64,000 bases of DNA from Rheum nobile (taxonomy: Eukaryota > Streptophyta > Magnoliopsida > Caryophyllales > Polygonaceae). The notes under the pieces are model-generated. The model was not told the DNA's origin. It worked only from the letters and a program-made list of their open reading frames with translations, and did no database searches. Shown here piece by piece: positions 10,517 to 22,830 of this stretch. Numbering within the stretch: position 1 is the first letter of the stretch; each line of letters starts with the position of its first letter. The translations under genes and the position numbers were made by a program. The stretch spans positions 682,001 to 746,000 of the forward strand of contig WOAB01000528.1 in the NCBI GenBank assembly GCA_027886185.1, read 5' to 3'.

Positions 10517-13500
10517 TCACTACCCCCTTACGAAAAGTTTCGACCCCGAAACTTGGCCGATAACAGCTCAGATAAGCGACCTCAATCTAAGCTATACAAT
10601 CGAATAAGGTTAACCATGTCTGACCCGGTTCACACTTTGTAAATTGGTCCAGGCATTTCTAGTTTAAGATCCATAAGTTGGTTCAAATTACAGTTAACGT
10701 CAAGTTAACCATAATTTAGACCATTCACCATCTACGAGAATTCTATAACTTGCTTTCCCCAGACATATATTCTATCATCTGACCCTTCTATCACCCGACC
10801 TCTAAGATCATAAGCGGAATATTACATTAGTACCCCCTTAAAAATAGTTTTGTCCCCGAAACTAGCATCACTAAACTAAAGGGACCGATTTCACCATCTT
10901 ACCATCTGAATTCAATATCCTTAATCTGCATCCATATGCTTGTTCCTGGAAAACGATCTGTTTCCTCAACCATACCACTATCTCGCATATCTTACATCCA
11001 CGTACTATCCTTGTACTAACTCGTGACCATCCACAAGGTCATAATTAGCTTAGGATAATCGTCTCCTAAAATCATCGCACTAGTCTCGCTATACCTTAAG
11101 CATAAGATCACACATTCTCATTCGCCTTTATCTAAGCCTCTCTCAGAGTATATACCTTATCTTCCTTAAGTCAATATCCTTAAATAATTTGGCCTTTGTA
11201 AACTATATCATCAAAAATCGAACTAATTACTCGATCGTGATCCTTCTCACAACATACCGCTTGCATTCCTTACTCTTGGCTAGAACAGATGTGGTCATCC
11301 ACACGATTACCATTTCCTTAATCAGAGTATCCATTATAATCTCTAATATAACTTCACTATATTGCCCTATCCCTCACAAAGACCTTGATGTCTTCAAACA
11401 GAAGAATACAACATTTTTCTACTAACTTTTCTTCGACAATCCAATCCTCAAGTACATACATAGAATTATACTATACTTCAACTTGGTACATCCCCTTGTC
11501 ATATAGACCTTACTTCTAATATACATGGCTCACCTACTTCAATGGCTACCTTGATTACATTTGGCCCTTGTGCCATATCTAACTTGTTATCCTTTCGGGA
11601 ATGATTCAGTCTAACCCTTAAATCATTATGTAACCGAAACTTGTAAGATTCTCAACTTTCTCCAAACACAACACCTTTATTCCTACGTTTCTCAAAACGA
11701 ATCCCATGAGATATTACTCCCATTTCTTCAAGGTATCATCTTGGTAATTGATTCATTACCAACCGCATCAGTCACTTCTATCAGAATCCTTTAATAGCTT
11801 TATACGATTAACGCTTGCTACCTTACTCCTTAGGCGCACATAGACAAATCTCTCCACTAAATCCTTTAATATATCGGAATCACCAACATAACCTATCCTT
11901 AACTGTAATCTTTCCATTTAAGTGGTCTCCTTCTAACACGGTAACTTTACAACTTAGTCTTCTCCAAAGAATTTCACCATAAGCCTTTTAACTGACAAAC
12001 TCACATAAAATCCAAATATCAAACCTTACAACCTCACGAGTATCATAACTCCTTATTCCCTGATCGTACAACCTACCAATTTCAATCATTTGGTCCACTT
12101 AGATTGGCTCAGCCGCCCTTTTCCTGACTCATATCTCAAAGGTTTGTTTAACTGGCTCAAATAACTTATCTTTAACTCAAGATCCTTATACTCCTCACAC
12201 AATCTACTATCCCAATTAAAGCAACCCTTTTTGCATTACGGATACTTACTATCTCTCCAAGACTTAATCACATCACAACCTATATTCGTTTATCTCAACA
12301 TGATCCATTAATCCATTCCACAAGATTATACTCTCGTTTTACCCAAACGTTCCATACGATCACCTTAATAGACATGGGTCACATCTTCCTCAAGTTCACT
12401 TGGTATCATCCACATACCTATTGTATGTCACACTATTGATCTTCAAAAATCATAACAAACTTTTACCGATTGAGTTTGTTATTCATCCATAAATCCTTAA
12501 GTAACCAGTCGTCCTCTTACGATTTATTATCCCAAAGCAAGCATCCTTTTGCTTTACTGATATATACTATTTATCCAAGATCAACTTAACGCATTTCTTT
12601 ATCCAATCTCTAACTTAAACCTTTGAAGGTTCCTCCACTCTATTTACTCAAACATACCGTACTGATGAACGAAGTCTTGCCATCAAAATCAATCACTTTA
12701 CGTCATAATCCTTCAATGAGTACAAACAAGTACATTGTCACTTTACTCCTTTAGACGTACATACGACAATTTTCCACGCTACATCCTTTGGTATCGATAT
12801 CCTCCGAATAACCTAGGCCTTATTCCATAATCTTTCAATCTTAAGTGGGCTTTCTCCCAAAACTATCGTTCCACAATTAATTTTCCAAAAAGTGCTATAT
12901 CGCCGGCCTTACGTCCTACTCACTTAAAAATCCACATATCCGACCTTGAAAATTCTCAAGTATCATAACTCTCTATATCCCTTGAAGGTACAATTCACTG
13001 ATTCAGTTCCTTGGCCCAAATAAGTTTGGCCCTAAAGCTCACTTCCAACTCAAAACTTTTAGTTTCCTCAAAATAATGCCGTGATAAATCAGTTATCACA
13101 TTTGTGGCCAATCACGTTATTTTCTTAAACGTGACATCAAATTGTCTTAACAGACATCAATCACTCTCCATCTGATCCTTGTGTCGTTTCTCTTAAGAAA
13201 GTCTCATAACGAACCTCAGAAAAATCTTCCAAAACAATACATAAGACTTCACACCCTTAGCCTTTCCGAAAGTCTAATCCTCTGGTCCACAATGAACATA
13301 CTCACTTACAACTTCCATAACCAAAACCCTTGGGTTCTAAAGTTCTACTCAAGGAGTCTCGTATGAACGAACAATTTGCAATAGTAACGAATTTAGTAAT
13401 TTCCGAAACAAGGAAAACACTTCTTTATTATTCGAAACATTACATAAGACAATTGACAGAAAGTCGAATAGACGGATTACTAAATTATAGAGACTATCGA

Positions 13501-13600
13501 CACAAGTCATCGCTTCTTATTCTAAATAACCTTACAAAATACTACCACTTGTACAGAGCTTCCCTCCCGTCGGGGTGGGTTATTACTAATCTGATTGTAT
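10517..13600 (-). repeat. Decayed, non-coding interior of the minus-strand LTR element
   Basis: It begins with a polypurine tract (10517-10545 on the minus strand). A second, diverged copy of PPT plus LTR start occurs at about 10831-10872. No gag or pol motif was recognised over about 3 kb, and no second LTR was found before the RPC4-like exons at 13.66 kb, so the element is truncated or its interior is too decayed to read. The plus strand is C/T/A-biased with few ORFs. Confidence 0.45.
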
Positions 13601-13658
13601 ATCATACAGCTCCCTTTTACTCTGATATGGGATTTATACATCTTTGGCGGATTCTCAG

Positions 13659-14128
13659 GATAAGAGTGAAAAAGAGAGTTTGCTCGTATTTAAGCTTCCT
13701 AAATTCCTACCATTACCGAAGGAACCAGTGTCGTCTAATTTCAAGGGGAAGGAACCAATTGGTCAGGCAGCCAGAGCTTCACAGAAGTGCTCCGATTGGG
13801 GAGATCTACCAGCAGGGCGTATAGGAAAGCTTATTGTTTATAACAGTGGAGCTATCAAACTAAAGCTAGGGGAAACTCTTGATGATGTAAGTACTACAAA
13901 TTTAACTCAATGACCCTTTTTCGGTGTCTGAATCCATGGTTTCTGTATCAAGTATTTCATTGTAATACAATGGAGACGATGTTTTTGCAGGTGTATCCTG
14001 GCACGGGCAACGCTTGTGAGCACGTGATGGCTATGAATTACGGAACTAAGGATTGCTGTCTCCTCAGACAGGTTGAAAAGCATGCTGTTGTGAGCCTTGA
14101 TGTCGATTCCGTCTTGGACGACTGGTGA
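13659..14128 (+). CDS. 3' end of an RNA polymerase III subunit RPC4-like gene (last two exons)
   Basis: Two exons are visible. Exon 13659-13886 is preceded by TTCTCAG and followed by GTAAGT. Exon 13991-14128 is preceded by TTTTTGCAG and ends in TGA. They join in phase. The first encodes an LPKFLPLPKE segment and then GRIGKLIVYNSGAIKLKLGE, the conserved C-terminal block of RPC4 (POLR3D), a Pol III core subunit that pairs with RPC5 in the TFIIF-like subcomplex. The second continues with CCLLRQVEKHAVVSLDVDSV, resembling the family's final CC.LG-like / VVTPDVDSLL segment. Upstream exons were not found; they may lie beyond the retroelement at 10.5-13.6 kb, or this may be a fragment. The second exon is somewhat diverged (GTGNACEHVMAMN), which could mean decay. 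The gene converges on RPS5, with stop codons about 620 bp apart. Confidence 0.65.
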
Positions 14129-14746
14129 ATGAAGGATTCATTTCCATGGTTTCTGCCCATCTCCGACCTCATGGGCGACGTATAGTATATGCAGAAAAGC
14201 ATTAGACTAGCAAACAAACACCTCAGATTGGTACTGTAGACATTGATGAAAGTCTTTTATGTCATGTAAATTTGTAGCATTTTTACTCTCGCAAAATTTG
14301 GTTATTTTAATGTGTTTCAGATCCAGCAACCCGATTACCTTTTACTTATATAAACCGACAACAAAACCTATTTTTCACAACCTCAATCCGAACCCGACCA
14401 ATAGTTAATAGTTTATTACACGAATCTTAATAATGCCTACTTACTGATAAGTAGGTTGCCAGAACAATATGGGGTAACAACTTGTTGCTGATTATAGAGT
14501 AAGGAAACAAATTTGGTTGAATCTCCGTAAATGCAATCATACCGACGATGTGCAACCAGTTGCATGATATTTTAAGAGATGGTCCACTGCTCAAATTCTA
14601 AGAGCATAAACTCTAAGCTTCAGCAATTGTTCAACATAACACCGAATAATAAAAACATGTTCAACAACCTTCAAAACTTCAAGTGATGAATCAAAAACTC
14701 CAAAACTAAGGCATGAAAAGCTAGTTCGAAACGTAACACACGCTCC
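14129..14746. other. Intergenic region between convergent RPC4-like and RPS5 genes
   Basis: No ORF or repeat end recognised. It should contain the 3' UTRs and polyadenylation signals of both converging genes. Confidence 0.5.
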
Positions 14747-16540
14747 TTAACGGTTGGCTTTGGCCACTCTCTCAATCTCATCCTTCTTCTTGATGGCGTA
14801 GCTGAAATTGAAAGAAAAATCGATTAGGACTAGTTCAAGCCATCACTCACCAGCAAGTTCACTATGGGAAAATAGGGAGTATAATTCAAAGTGAGAGAAC
14901 GGTGAACACAGATTTGATTCAATAGACTTCACAAGTAGAATTATGTAAAAAAGTTCAGGTGCAGCAAAGGTTTGAGGGAGAAATAAACCATACCAACAGA
15001 AAATAAATGAATTAAGAAACGTTATCTACTAGATATAATGAATTATATTAGACTCCCAGAAGACAGATAAAGAGATCATTTTACTAATTTATGCATTTTA
15101 CATCTGTGGAAGTAGAAGTATAATCACCTGTTGGAAGACCCCTTGGCAGCATTGATAAGTTCATCAGCAAGGCATTCAGCAATGGTTTTGATGTTCCTGA
15201 ATGCAGACTCACGGGCACCAGTCGTCAGAAGGTAAATAGCCTGGTTCACACGCCTTAGTGGAGAGATATCAACAGCTTGACGTCTCACAACACCAGCTGA
15301 CCCAATTCTAGTGGCATCTTCCCTTGGTCCACTGGTGCAATAGAAGATCCATTCAATAATGAATGCAACAAAATGATAATAAAATATAGTGGATGTATAA
15401 GATGCATATCATTAAAAACTCGCCATCTCCGAATTAACCAGGAAAGAATGACAATTGTGTACCAATAACCTATGAAAACAAAAGCATCAGTAGAGAAACT
15501 AGAGATAATACCTGTTGACTATAGCATCAACAATAACTTGGACCGGGTTCTGGTCAGTCAAAAGGTGGATGATCTCCATGGCGTGCTTCACAATACGGAC
15601 AGCCATCAGCTTCTTCCCATTGTTACGCCCGTGCATCATCAAAGAGTTGGTGAGCCTCTCAACAATCGGACACTGGGCTTTCCTGAACCGTTTCATTTGG
15701 TATCTCCCGGCAGTGTGTGGAACATATGTAGCATGCTTAACAGAAGACACTCCGATGTAATCTTGCAAAGCCATGTCATGGACCTACAACAAGACATCAA
15801 CCACAATCATTTACAATTCATATGGCAAAAATAACAGCACACCTAACATGAGCTCAAAAGTGTTTACGTTTAATTGTTAAAACATGAACAACACCTTGGT
15901 ATCTACATCCAATCAAGCAAATTAGTAATCTAATATGAATTGCCAATGGATTCCCCAAATACTGCAGCCAAGTTACTAAAATGTATTTATTCTATAATTA
16001 TTAAATATTTGCTGCCAGCATAACTAACACAATTCAGCGAATAATAAATTGTCTAACCATATATAATGATGCAAATCTGATTCACCACTAGACCAGATTT
16101 ATTTGCTTACACATTGCAAAACGAACACAACTTCCTATCCCCAAGGAAAAATGACAAAAAGGTTCTCACTTGCACTAACATATTAACAAATATATTAACA
16201 AAATACAGTTTAAACAGTTTAAGACATAAATTAAACACTGGTCATTCCCAATTGAACGAACAAGAATTTTAAACGAGAAATTGCACAACAAAACCATTAC
16301 TACTGCAATATAAGGAGATGTTTTCGGAGTAGATTTGCAGATAGATACAACGCCTTGCTAAATACTTGTAGGAACAAAGACGGTAAACGCTAGGGAGATT
16401 TACGGTAAACGCTAGGGAGATTTGAGTAAAAAGAGACTCACGGTGACGTCTTCGAAAGTCCAGCGTCCGAAGAGCTTAACCTCGGAGGAGGTATCCTTGA
16501 CCTCTACGACAGGAACAGGTTGAGGCGCGGCTACTTCCAT
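14747..16540 (-). CDS. RPS5: 40S ribosomal protein S5 (uS7), four exons, complete
   Basis: Exons (minus): 16540-16442, 15783-15512, 15331-15128 and 14801-14747. All introns are GT-AG (658, 180 and 326 bp). The spliced CDS is 630 bp, 209 aa, matching the roughly 207 aa usual in plants. The start at 16540 gives MEVAAPQPVPVVEVKD, the usual variable N-terminus; then EVKLFGRWTFEDVT joins VHDMALQDYIGV. Hallmarks include HTAGRYQMKRFRKAQCPIVE, RLTNSLMMHGRNNGKKLMAV, GPREDATRIGSAGVVRRQAV and the C-terminal YAIKKKDEIERVAKANR. uS7 binds the 3' domain of 18S rRNA in the 40S head and lines the mRNA exit/E-site region. No disabling change is visible. The promoter carries site II elements and a telo box. An in-frame ATG further upstream (near 16606) is possible but would add a non-conserved extension. 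Confidence 0.97.
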
Positions 16541-16607
16541 GGTTGGGGAAAGCCTGATTCTTCGAGCTGCTGCAACTGGGAGAATGGAGAATGGCAGGAG
16601 ACTCAAA

Positions 16608-16616
16608 AAACCCTAA
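16608..16616 (-). promoter_or_regulatory. Telo box (AAACCCTAA) upstream of RPS5
   Basis: AAACCCTAA on the plus strand, 68-76 bp upstream of the RPS5 ATG. Telo boxes are a known feature of plant ribosomal protein gene promoters and 5' regions, and act together with site II elements in growing tissue. The motif is seen directly; the function is inferred from family knowledge. Confidence 0.7.
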
Positions 16617-16673
16617 TCTGCTAGAGACTTACATATCAACTCAACCTAATATAGATGAAGTGTGATGTTCATA

Positions 16674-16729
16674 ATGGGCCAAATTATTCACGGCCCATTT
16701 GTATGCAATTGTAACCTCATCAGGCCCAT
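16674..16729 (-). promoter_or_regulatory. Three site II (TGGGCC/GGCCCA) elements of the RPS5 promoter
   Basis: ATGGGCC at 16674-16680 and GGCCCAT at 16692-16698 and 16723-16729. Site II motifs are bound by TCP-class factors in plant ribosomal protein promoters. The spacing relative to the telo box fits a co-regulated translation-gene promoter. Confidence 0.75.
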
Positions 16730-16844
16730 GAACTGCCTACTACAATTTTTATAAATAGAAAGAAATACAAAAAAAGAATAATGAATTAGAACGACGTCGT
16801 TCTGGTTTCAGGCTCATTGCTCATCGCCATCGGCCACCCATACT

Positions 16845-17956
16845 TAGGGCTGTCAAAACTTGACCCGATCCGAATGACCCGCCCGAAATCGAACTCGTTC
16901 GATATCCGAAAAGAATTAAAATATTGTATATCCGAACCCGACCCGACCCAAACCGACTAGCCCGAACCCAAAAATAATCTGAACGGACTAGCCCGATATC
17001 AACCTGGTACCCGAAGTAACCCGACCCGAAATCACCCGAACACCCGAAGTTGCCCGATCCGAAATCACCCGAAAATACGAAGTTATCCGATCCGAAATCA
17101 CCCGAAAAGTTGTCTGATCCGAAATCACCCGAAAATCCAAAGTTGACTGATTTGAAATCACATGAAAATCCAAACTCGATAGCCTGAAATCACTGGAAAA
17201 ATCAATGCCAGTTTATCCTAAACATTCTTAATCGTTAGATCATGAACTTTCCTTATCGTTAAATCATAAACTCAAAGGTCTAGGTTTATCCTCACTATTT
17301 AACGTAAGAATCATCCTTACCAAAAGCCTTAAATATAGAACTCCAATAATAGGAGATTTTATAGTAAATATATATATATATATTTTGTAATTATGTTTGC
17401 CTTCAATCGAAACCGGTTCCATCGAAATACATTTCAACCACATTTCGATTTATACGAAATGTGATTCTTTTGATATCGTAAACTAAATCTTATTCATTCA
17501 AACTCATATTCATCTAAATTATGACTCAATTGAAATATGATTTACACAAAATCTAGTTCAGTCCTAATCCGAAATAACTCATCGAAATTGACCTGAATAT
17601 CCAACTTCTCCCGATAAAATGAATAATTGACTCGACCGACCCGAATTGGATTGAGTTGTCAAAATACATGTGAATACGTCATTAGCCGAGATCCGGATTA
17701 ATCTGAAACCAAAATGACCCGACCCGAAACCGATCCGATTCGCCCAATTGACAGCCCTAAGTTTGACCGAAATCCAAATTAACCCGATCGAAATTGACCC
17801 GAATACCCGATCTCACCCGATAAATGAATATCCGGTCCGACCCGACCCGATATGGTCCGACTTGTTATAATGCGGACATTAGCCCGAATCCAAACTGACC
17901 CAAATCCGAAATGACCCGACCCGAACCCGACCCAACCCGCCCGATTGACACCCCTA
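16845..17956. mobile_element. hAT-like MITE, GACCCG-rich (1112 bp), upstream of RPS5
   Basis: Left end TAGGGCTGTCAAAACTTGACCC; right end is the complement of TAGGGGTGTCAATCGGGCGG. Flanking 8-mers CCCATACT (16837-16844) and CCCATACG (17957-17964) differ by one base, as an old 8-bp hAT duplication would. The interior is made of degenerate CCCGAAATCA/GACCCGA units with an AT-rich core (about 17200-17560). A second internal copy of a terminus (ACAGCCCTAA near 17750-17760) suggests a composite or partly duplicated element. It begins about 300 bp upstream of the RPS5 start codon. Confidence 0.75.
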
Positions 17957-18126
17957 CCCATACGCATCCCCATCCTGTGCGTTGGTGGCACGTGGCGTTG
18001 GAAACCATTACTATGATTGTTTCTCCTCTTTTGACCCGTCGTCCAGTTTTCTCATTTCAAATCTCTCCTACCTGAACCGTTGTAAATAAATTTATACCCG
18101 GTATAAAGAGGTGTCATTCAATAATT

Positions 18127-18309
18127 GGTTTTTTCTATCATATGCCTTAAGGGCATATGTTATTTTTTTTATTTTGGAAACTATTCTCTAAAAGAGAATG
18201 TTTAAACCCATCTAAAAAAAATTAACTTCCTAAAATGTTAACACTTAACCACAACTTTCTAAAATAAGGTTGTTAACATATGCATTAGGTGCATAGATTA
18301 GAAAAATCC
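18127..18309. mobile_element. Short MULE-type MITE (183 bp) with 10-bp TSD
   Basis: Imperfect TIRs of about 36 bp (GGTTTTTTCTATCATATGCC at left against the complement at right, GGATTTTTCTAATCTATGCA). The direct duplication TTCAATAATT lies at 18117-18126 and 18310-18319. A 9-11-bp TSD is typical of Mutator-like elements. There is no coding capacity. Confidence 0.8.
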
Positions 18310-18471
18310 TTCAATAATTATGAAACAAGTGACACTTTTATTTATAAAATAATTAAAATAGTAAAAACAATAATTTAATATCGTGTCCTTAATGGTCTTT
18401 TAACCTTTTAATTTTACTAGTGTTTTTTTTATGAGGAAAGAATTAGACTGGTCTTAGCTACGGTGCGAAGA

Positions 18472-20976
18472 TCAGTCTAGAACATCCTTGCGGATGAGAA
18501 CCTGAAGTTCTGAATCAAGACTTATGTTAGACATGAGTGGTGAAAAGCTGAGTTTAGCGATGCGATCAGCAGCACAGTTCACCTCCCGAAAAATATGTCT
18601 AAAACGAACCTCTTGGAAGGAATGGATGACGACCAGAATGTCAGCAACAACCATTTCAATCTCCCAGTGACAATCCTAGATGCTCTTAATAGAATTTATA
18701 AGGCAAAGATTGTCTCCCTCAATTTGAAGTTTTTGGATGTTTAGGATTTTGGCATGATTAATGCTCTTTTTTTAAGGCTAGTGCTTCAGTCATGAGAATG
18801 TTAATATACCCACATCGTTTGCTTTCCATATGAATTACTTCTGCTTTGTCATTCCTAATAATGAAACCAATATCAGCTTCACCATTTGCTATTTTTGAGC
18901 CATCAAAATTGATTTTGTAAAAGTTTTGAATTGGTTTTTCCCATTTTAGGAATTTTAATTTCCTAGTTTGTTGTGGTTTCCTCTTTATTTGGGGCATTTC
19001 ATCACTATTTGAGTTTTCTAATACTAGGATCAGAATTAAAGATGAGTTGATTTTTGTTAATCCAAATTCTCCACCAAGTAGTGATGAGGCATATGAACTC
19101 TTGCTTATTGAGGAGAGAGGTTAGTTCAACCAAAATGTCTCTTGTTTTTTTATTTGTAATGTCTAGGTTTCTGACTATGGTTTCAATATTCGGAATTTGT
19201 TTTTTAATGTGTTTAAGCGTGAAGGAACATTATGTGAGAAAGTGATTAAGGTCTTCAAGAGGGTTATCGCAAGAATCACATGTAAGGGGGACAGGAACAT
19301 GTTTCATGGCTAATCTATGTTTGGTGGGTAAACCATCATGACAAATTTTCTAAATAAAGTTTTGTACCTTTGCGTAGGTGTCTAATTTCCAAATCCATGC
19401 CAGATTGTTATTGGAGGGTGTTTGTTGTTTAGTGGTTAGTTTGAAGGCCGATTTTGTAGAGAACCAGTTGTTTCTGCTAGGGGCCCAATACATTCTATCA
19501 GGAATAGAATGTATTGGAATGGGTATGTCAAGGATTTTGTTAACAGCAATTGGATTGAGAATTTCTTCTAGTTTGGTTTGGTTCCATGTTTTATCATTAT
19601 TTATGAATTCATTTACTTTAATGGTAGTGTTGGTAGTTGTAAGTGGTAGGGTGTTATCTCTAAGATTAATATCTGATATCCAGTTATCAGTCCAGAAGTT
19701 AATGGAATTTTCATCTCCAACAAGCCATTGGAGGCCAGAATTGAATTCCTTTCTTTGTTTGAGAAGTTGTGACTATTGCCAAGAGTGATTTCCCTTTTTA
19801 TTGTAATGGAGGATATTGATACCTTTGAGATATTTTTCTGTGATGATTTTGACCTAAACATTGTTTGGCTCGGCCAAAATTTTCCATAGTAGTTTCATCT
19901 GTAATGCTTTGTTCATATCTTGTGTCTTTCTAATACCATTGCCTCCATTTTCTTTGTTTTTACATATTTTATCCCAGTCTATTAAGGATTTATAAGATTG
20001 ATCCTTATTCCAGAAAAAAGTTATATTAAGAGTATCAAGTTCTTTGTGGATGTAGGATGGTAGCATAAAACTTTGCATAATCTAATTTGATTTAGTAGCC
20101 AGATTAGATTTAATTAAGGTTGCTCTATCTTCTTGTGAGAGTGAATTTGCTTTCCATTTTGTGAGTTGATTAGGGGTTGATAAAATGGTGTCCTTAAACG
20201 TGTCTTGGTTTACTTTCCCATTGATAATCAGACACCCTAAGTATTTTTCGAGGGATGTCGTGCTTGGGATACTAAGTATCGAATGTATTATGTTTTTTGT
20301 ATTAGTAGAAGTGTTATTGGTAGTTTGGAATGTTGATTTTTGATAGTTGACAGATTGTCCTGAAATGGAGCAGTATTCTTCGATAATAGTCTTAATTTTG
20401 GAGCATGCCGATTGGTTAGCTTTACCAAAGATGAGGATGTCATATGCGAAGGATAGAAAGAGAATATTGGTACCTCTTCTAGTCTTCTAGATACTTGGAA
20501 GCCCATTTGGTTATTGTTACATTTGCTTTCGTTTTGAAGTTTTCTTGCTAGGATTTCCGCTCCTAGAATGAAAAGGAAAGGTGATAAGGGGTTGCCTTGA
20601 CGCAATCCTCTTTGAGGGTAAAAAACATTAGTTGGTCCGTTGTTGACAAGGACTGAGAAAGAGACTGTTTCAATGCATTCTTTGATCCACCCGATGAATC
20701 GTGTGGCAAATCCAAAATTTTCAAGGACTTTGAGAATGAAATCCCATTCAATCTTGTCATATGTTTTTTTCATATCGAGTTTGATTGATACCCATCATTC
20801 CTTTCCTTTCTTGGAACAAAAAGAATGGAAAATCTCATGAGCTATAAGGATATTGTCTTGGATTGCCCGATCTGCTACAAAGGCACCTTGTAAGGGGTGA
20901 ATTAGTTTATTTAGGATGGGTTTTATTCCGTCGGTCATGATTTTGAAAATTACTTTATAGATAATGGAGCATAGAC
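18472..20976 (-). pseudogene. LINE ORF2 remnant: reverse transcriptase, zf-RVT and RNase H
   Basis: Reading the minus strand, with 25555-25482 as its first part: FITLIPKRDNPNSTNHYRPI, then (after the CACTA element) SLCSIIYKVIFKIMTDGIKP, LQGAFVADRAIQDNILIAHE, KTYDKIEWDFILKVLENFGF and RQGNPLSPFLFILGAEILA, all standard L1 RT blocks. The catalytic FADD box reads FAYD (codon at 20442-20444), a D-to-Y change. Next come a zf-RVT-like segment (KELDTLNITFFWNKDQ, 20078-19854) and an RNase H domain (18997-18472) in two frames, with the acidic positions visible in NFDGSK, TEALALK, EGDN and CAADRIAKLS. Frameshifts and stops are scattered throughout, so it is inactive. An endonuclease domain is absent because of the 5' truncation. 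Confidence 0.92.
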
Positions 20977-21002
20977 CACTAATACAAAATGAGGCTTCCC
21001 CT

Positions 21003-21690
21003 ACGGACACATTTACTACGGTTCTGTGTTTTTTCGTAGTAATTTTGTTAAATGAGATAAATTAATACGGTTACTTGAACAATCGTAGTTATTTGACTTC
21101 CTTTTAACCACGGTTGTGGTACAACCGTAGTAAAACTGATGTTAAAAATACTTATCAACCGTACTAAATGAGTTAGATAAGATATTTTACCATGGTTCTC
21201 ACACGACCGTAGTAAACCAGTCGCATAAAAACTACGGTCCGTTATGTTTTTGCAGATATTTTACTACGGTTATGGACAATCGTGGTAACAATGTTATCAA
21301 AAAAACTACGGCTCATTTATCAACCGTAGTAAATGAGTTACATAAGTTATTTTACTATGGTTGTAACACAACCGTAGTAAACCAAACGTATAAAAACTAC
21401 GGTCCGTAGTGTTTATGCAGATATGTTACCACGATTTTTTGACAACCATAGTAAACATGTTGTTTAAAATACTACGGCTCATTTATCAACCGTAGTAACT
21501 GAGTTACATAAGCTATTTTACCACGTTGGTAAAACAACTGTAGTAAAACACTACAGATTGTAGTGTTTAGGCAGATATTTGACCACGGGTTTGTGACAAC
21601 CGTAGTAAACATGTCATTTAAAATACTATGACTCGTTTATTAACCGTAGTAAATGAGTTACATAAGCTATATTACCACGATTCTAACACG
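21003..21690. repeat. CACTA-2 left subterminal array (TTTACTACGG / CCGTAGTAAA)
   Basis: More than fifteen degenerate copies of ACCGTAGTAAA and its complement in about 690 bp, many as facing pairs 25-50 bp apart, in a larger repeat of about 120-130 bp (blocks from about 21190, 21310, 21430 and 21560 all contain an ACTACGGTCCGTA-like phrase, CAGATATTT and ACATAAG). Predicted transposase-binding region. Confidence 0.85.
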
Positions 21691-22099
21691 ACTTTAATTA
21701 ATATATGTATATAATTAACATTATTAATCACAACTATTGTAAATTATACGTTAATGTTTACCATCAAATTTTTATTTTTTTAATTAACTTATTTACTATG
21801 ATTTTACAATTTTTTAAAGTATATATATAAACTTTACAAAATTAAACAAATTTTCGACAAGCTGTGATAGAAATTAGATCAGAAATTTCGCCTGATACCC
21901 TTAAGATTTTGCATAATTCGCGAAATACCCGAAAGTTAAAACATTTTCGCGTGATACCCTTGAACTATTATAATTTTTTTTGCCAAATACCCTTCCATCT
22001 TATAACCGTTATCAAAACGTTAAATCAATTAAAAAAATATTTAACCTCACCTGACTTACCTCCTCTATGGCTCTACCTCCCCCGATAACTTTTCTACAA

Positions 22100-22830
22100 A
22101 AGACAACTCATCCCTCAGCGCGCGTCGACGACATTGGAGAGGAGCTCGACCCCCGCCGGTGAGGCTAGGGCATTCGAGCAACCTCGCGGAACCTTCGTCG
22201 CGTTGGATGGGCATTCGAGCGAGCGGTGGATGGGCCAATCGAGCGCAGCAACGAAGGAGCTCGACCCCGACGTGGATGGCTGCGAAGGCGGCGGGTGGGT
22301 GGCGTTTAAAGCAACGAAGGCGACGGTGGATGGATGCGAAGCAACGAAGGCAGATTCAGGTAAGATCCTACAAAATTAGGGTTTAAGTTTGAAATTGGAG
22401 AAGAAATTAGGGTTGAAATTGGGGATAAAATTATGCTTCTGTTGCAATATACCAAATTGTGCTTCTGTTGTACTTTTAATACCCATTTTTTCAGCTTCCT
22501 ATCTCTGTGAATCAATGTTACACCACATTGGTTGTCTTCATGATACCAATAAAGTTTCAATGTTACAGATCACAGAAGAGCTCTCCATCGCTCACTAGAT
22601 CGAGCTCTAGGCGCGTCTCAAGTGCTCTCGTTTTCTGCTTCCAAGAGCTCTCCATCGCTCACCAGATCGAGCTCGTCGTTCCGCGGCCGTGGTTGGGTTG
22701 GCATCAGGTCGATCAAGTTCGGTTGGTCTCCATCGATTTCCCCTAGGTTGGTAATTCTCTTTCCAATTTTCAATTTTGGTTGGTCTTCATCGATTTTGGT
22801 TCTGCGGGCTTGAGTTTCAACACATTACAG
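22100..22830 (+). other. GC-rich, gene-like segment inside CACTA-2
   Basis: Composition changes from AT-rich subterminal DNA to a GC-rich stretch with several short overlapping frames. One frame, 22134-22379, starts MERSSTPAGEARAFEQPRGT. No domain was recognised, and the duplicated phrases in it (GAGCTCGACCCC, CTCTCCATCGCTCAC) suggest a 5' UTR or promoter-type capture rather than a conserved protein. No function assigned. Confidence 0.3.

Noticed and set aside
13330..13824. 164-codon ORF extending upstream of the RPC4-like exon
   Set aside because: It is in a different frame from the conserved RPC4-like segment and has no recognisable features.
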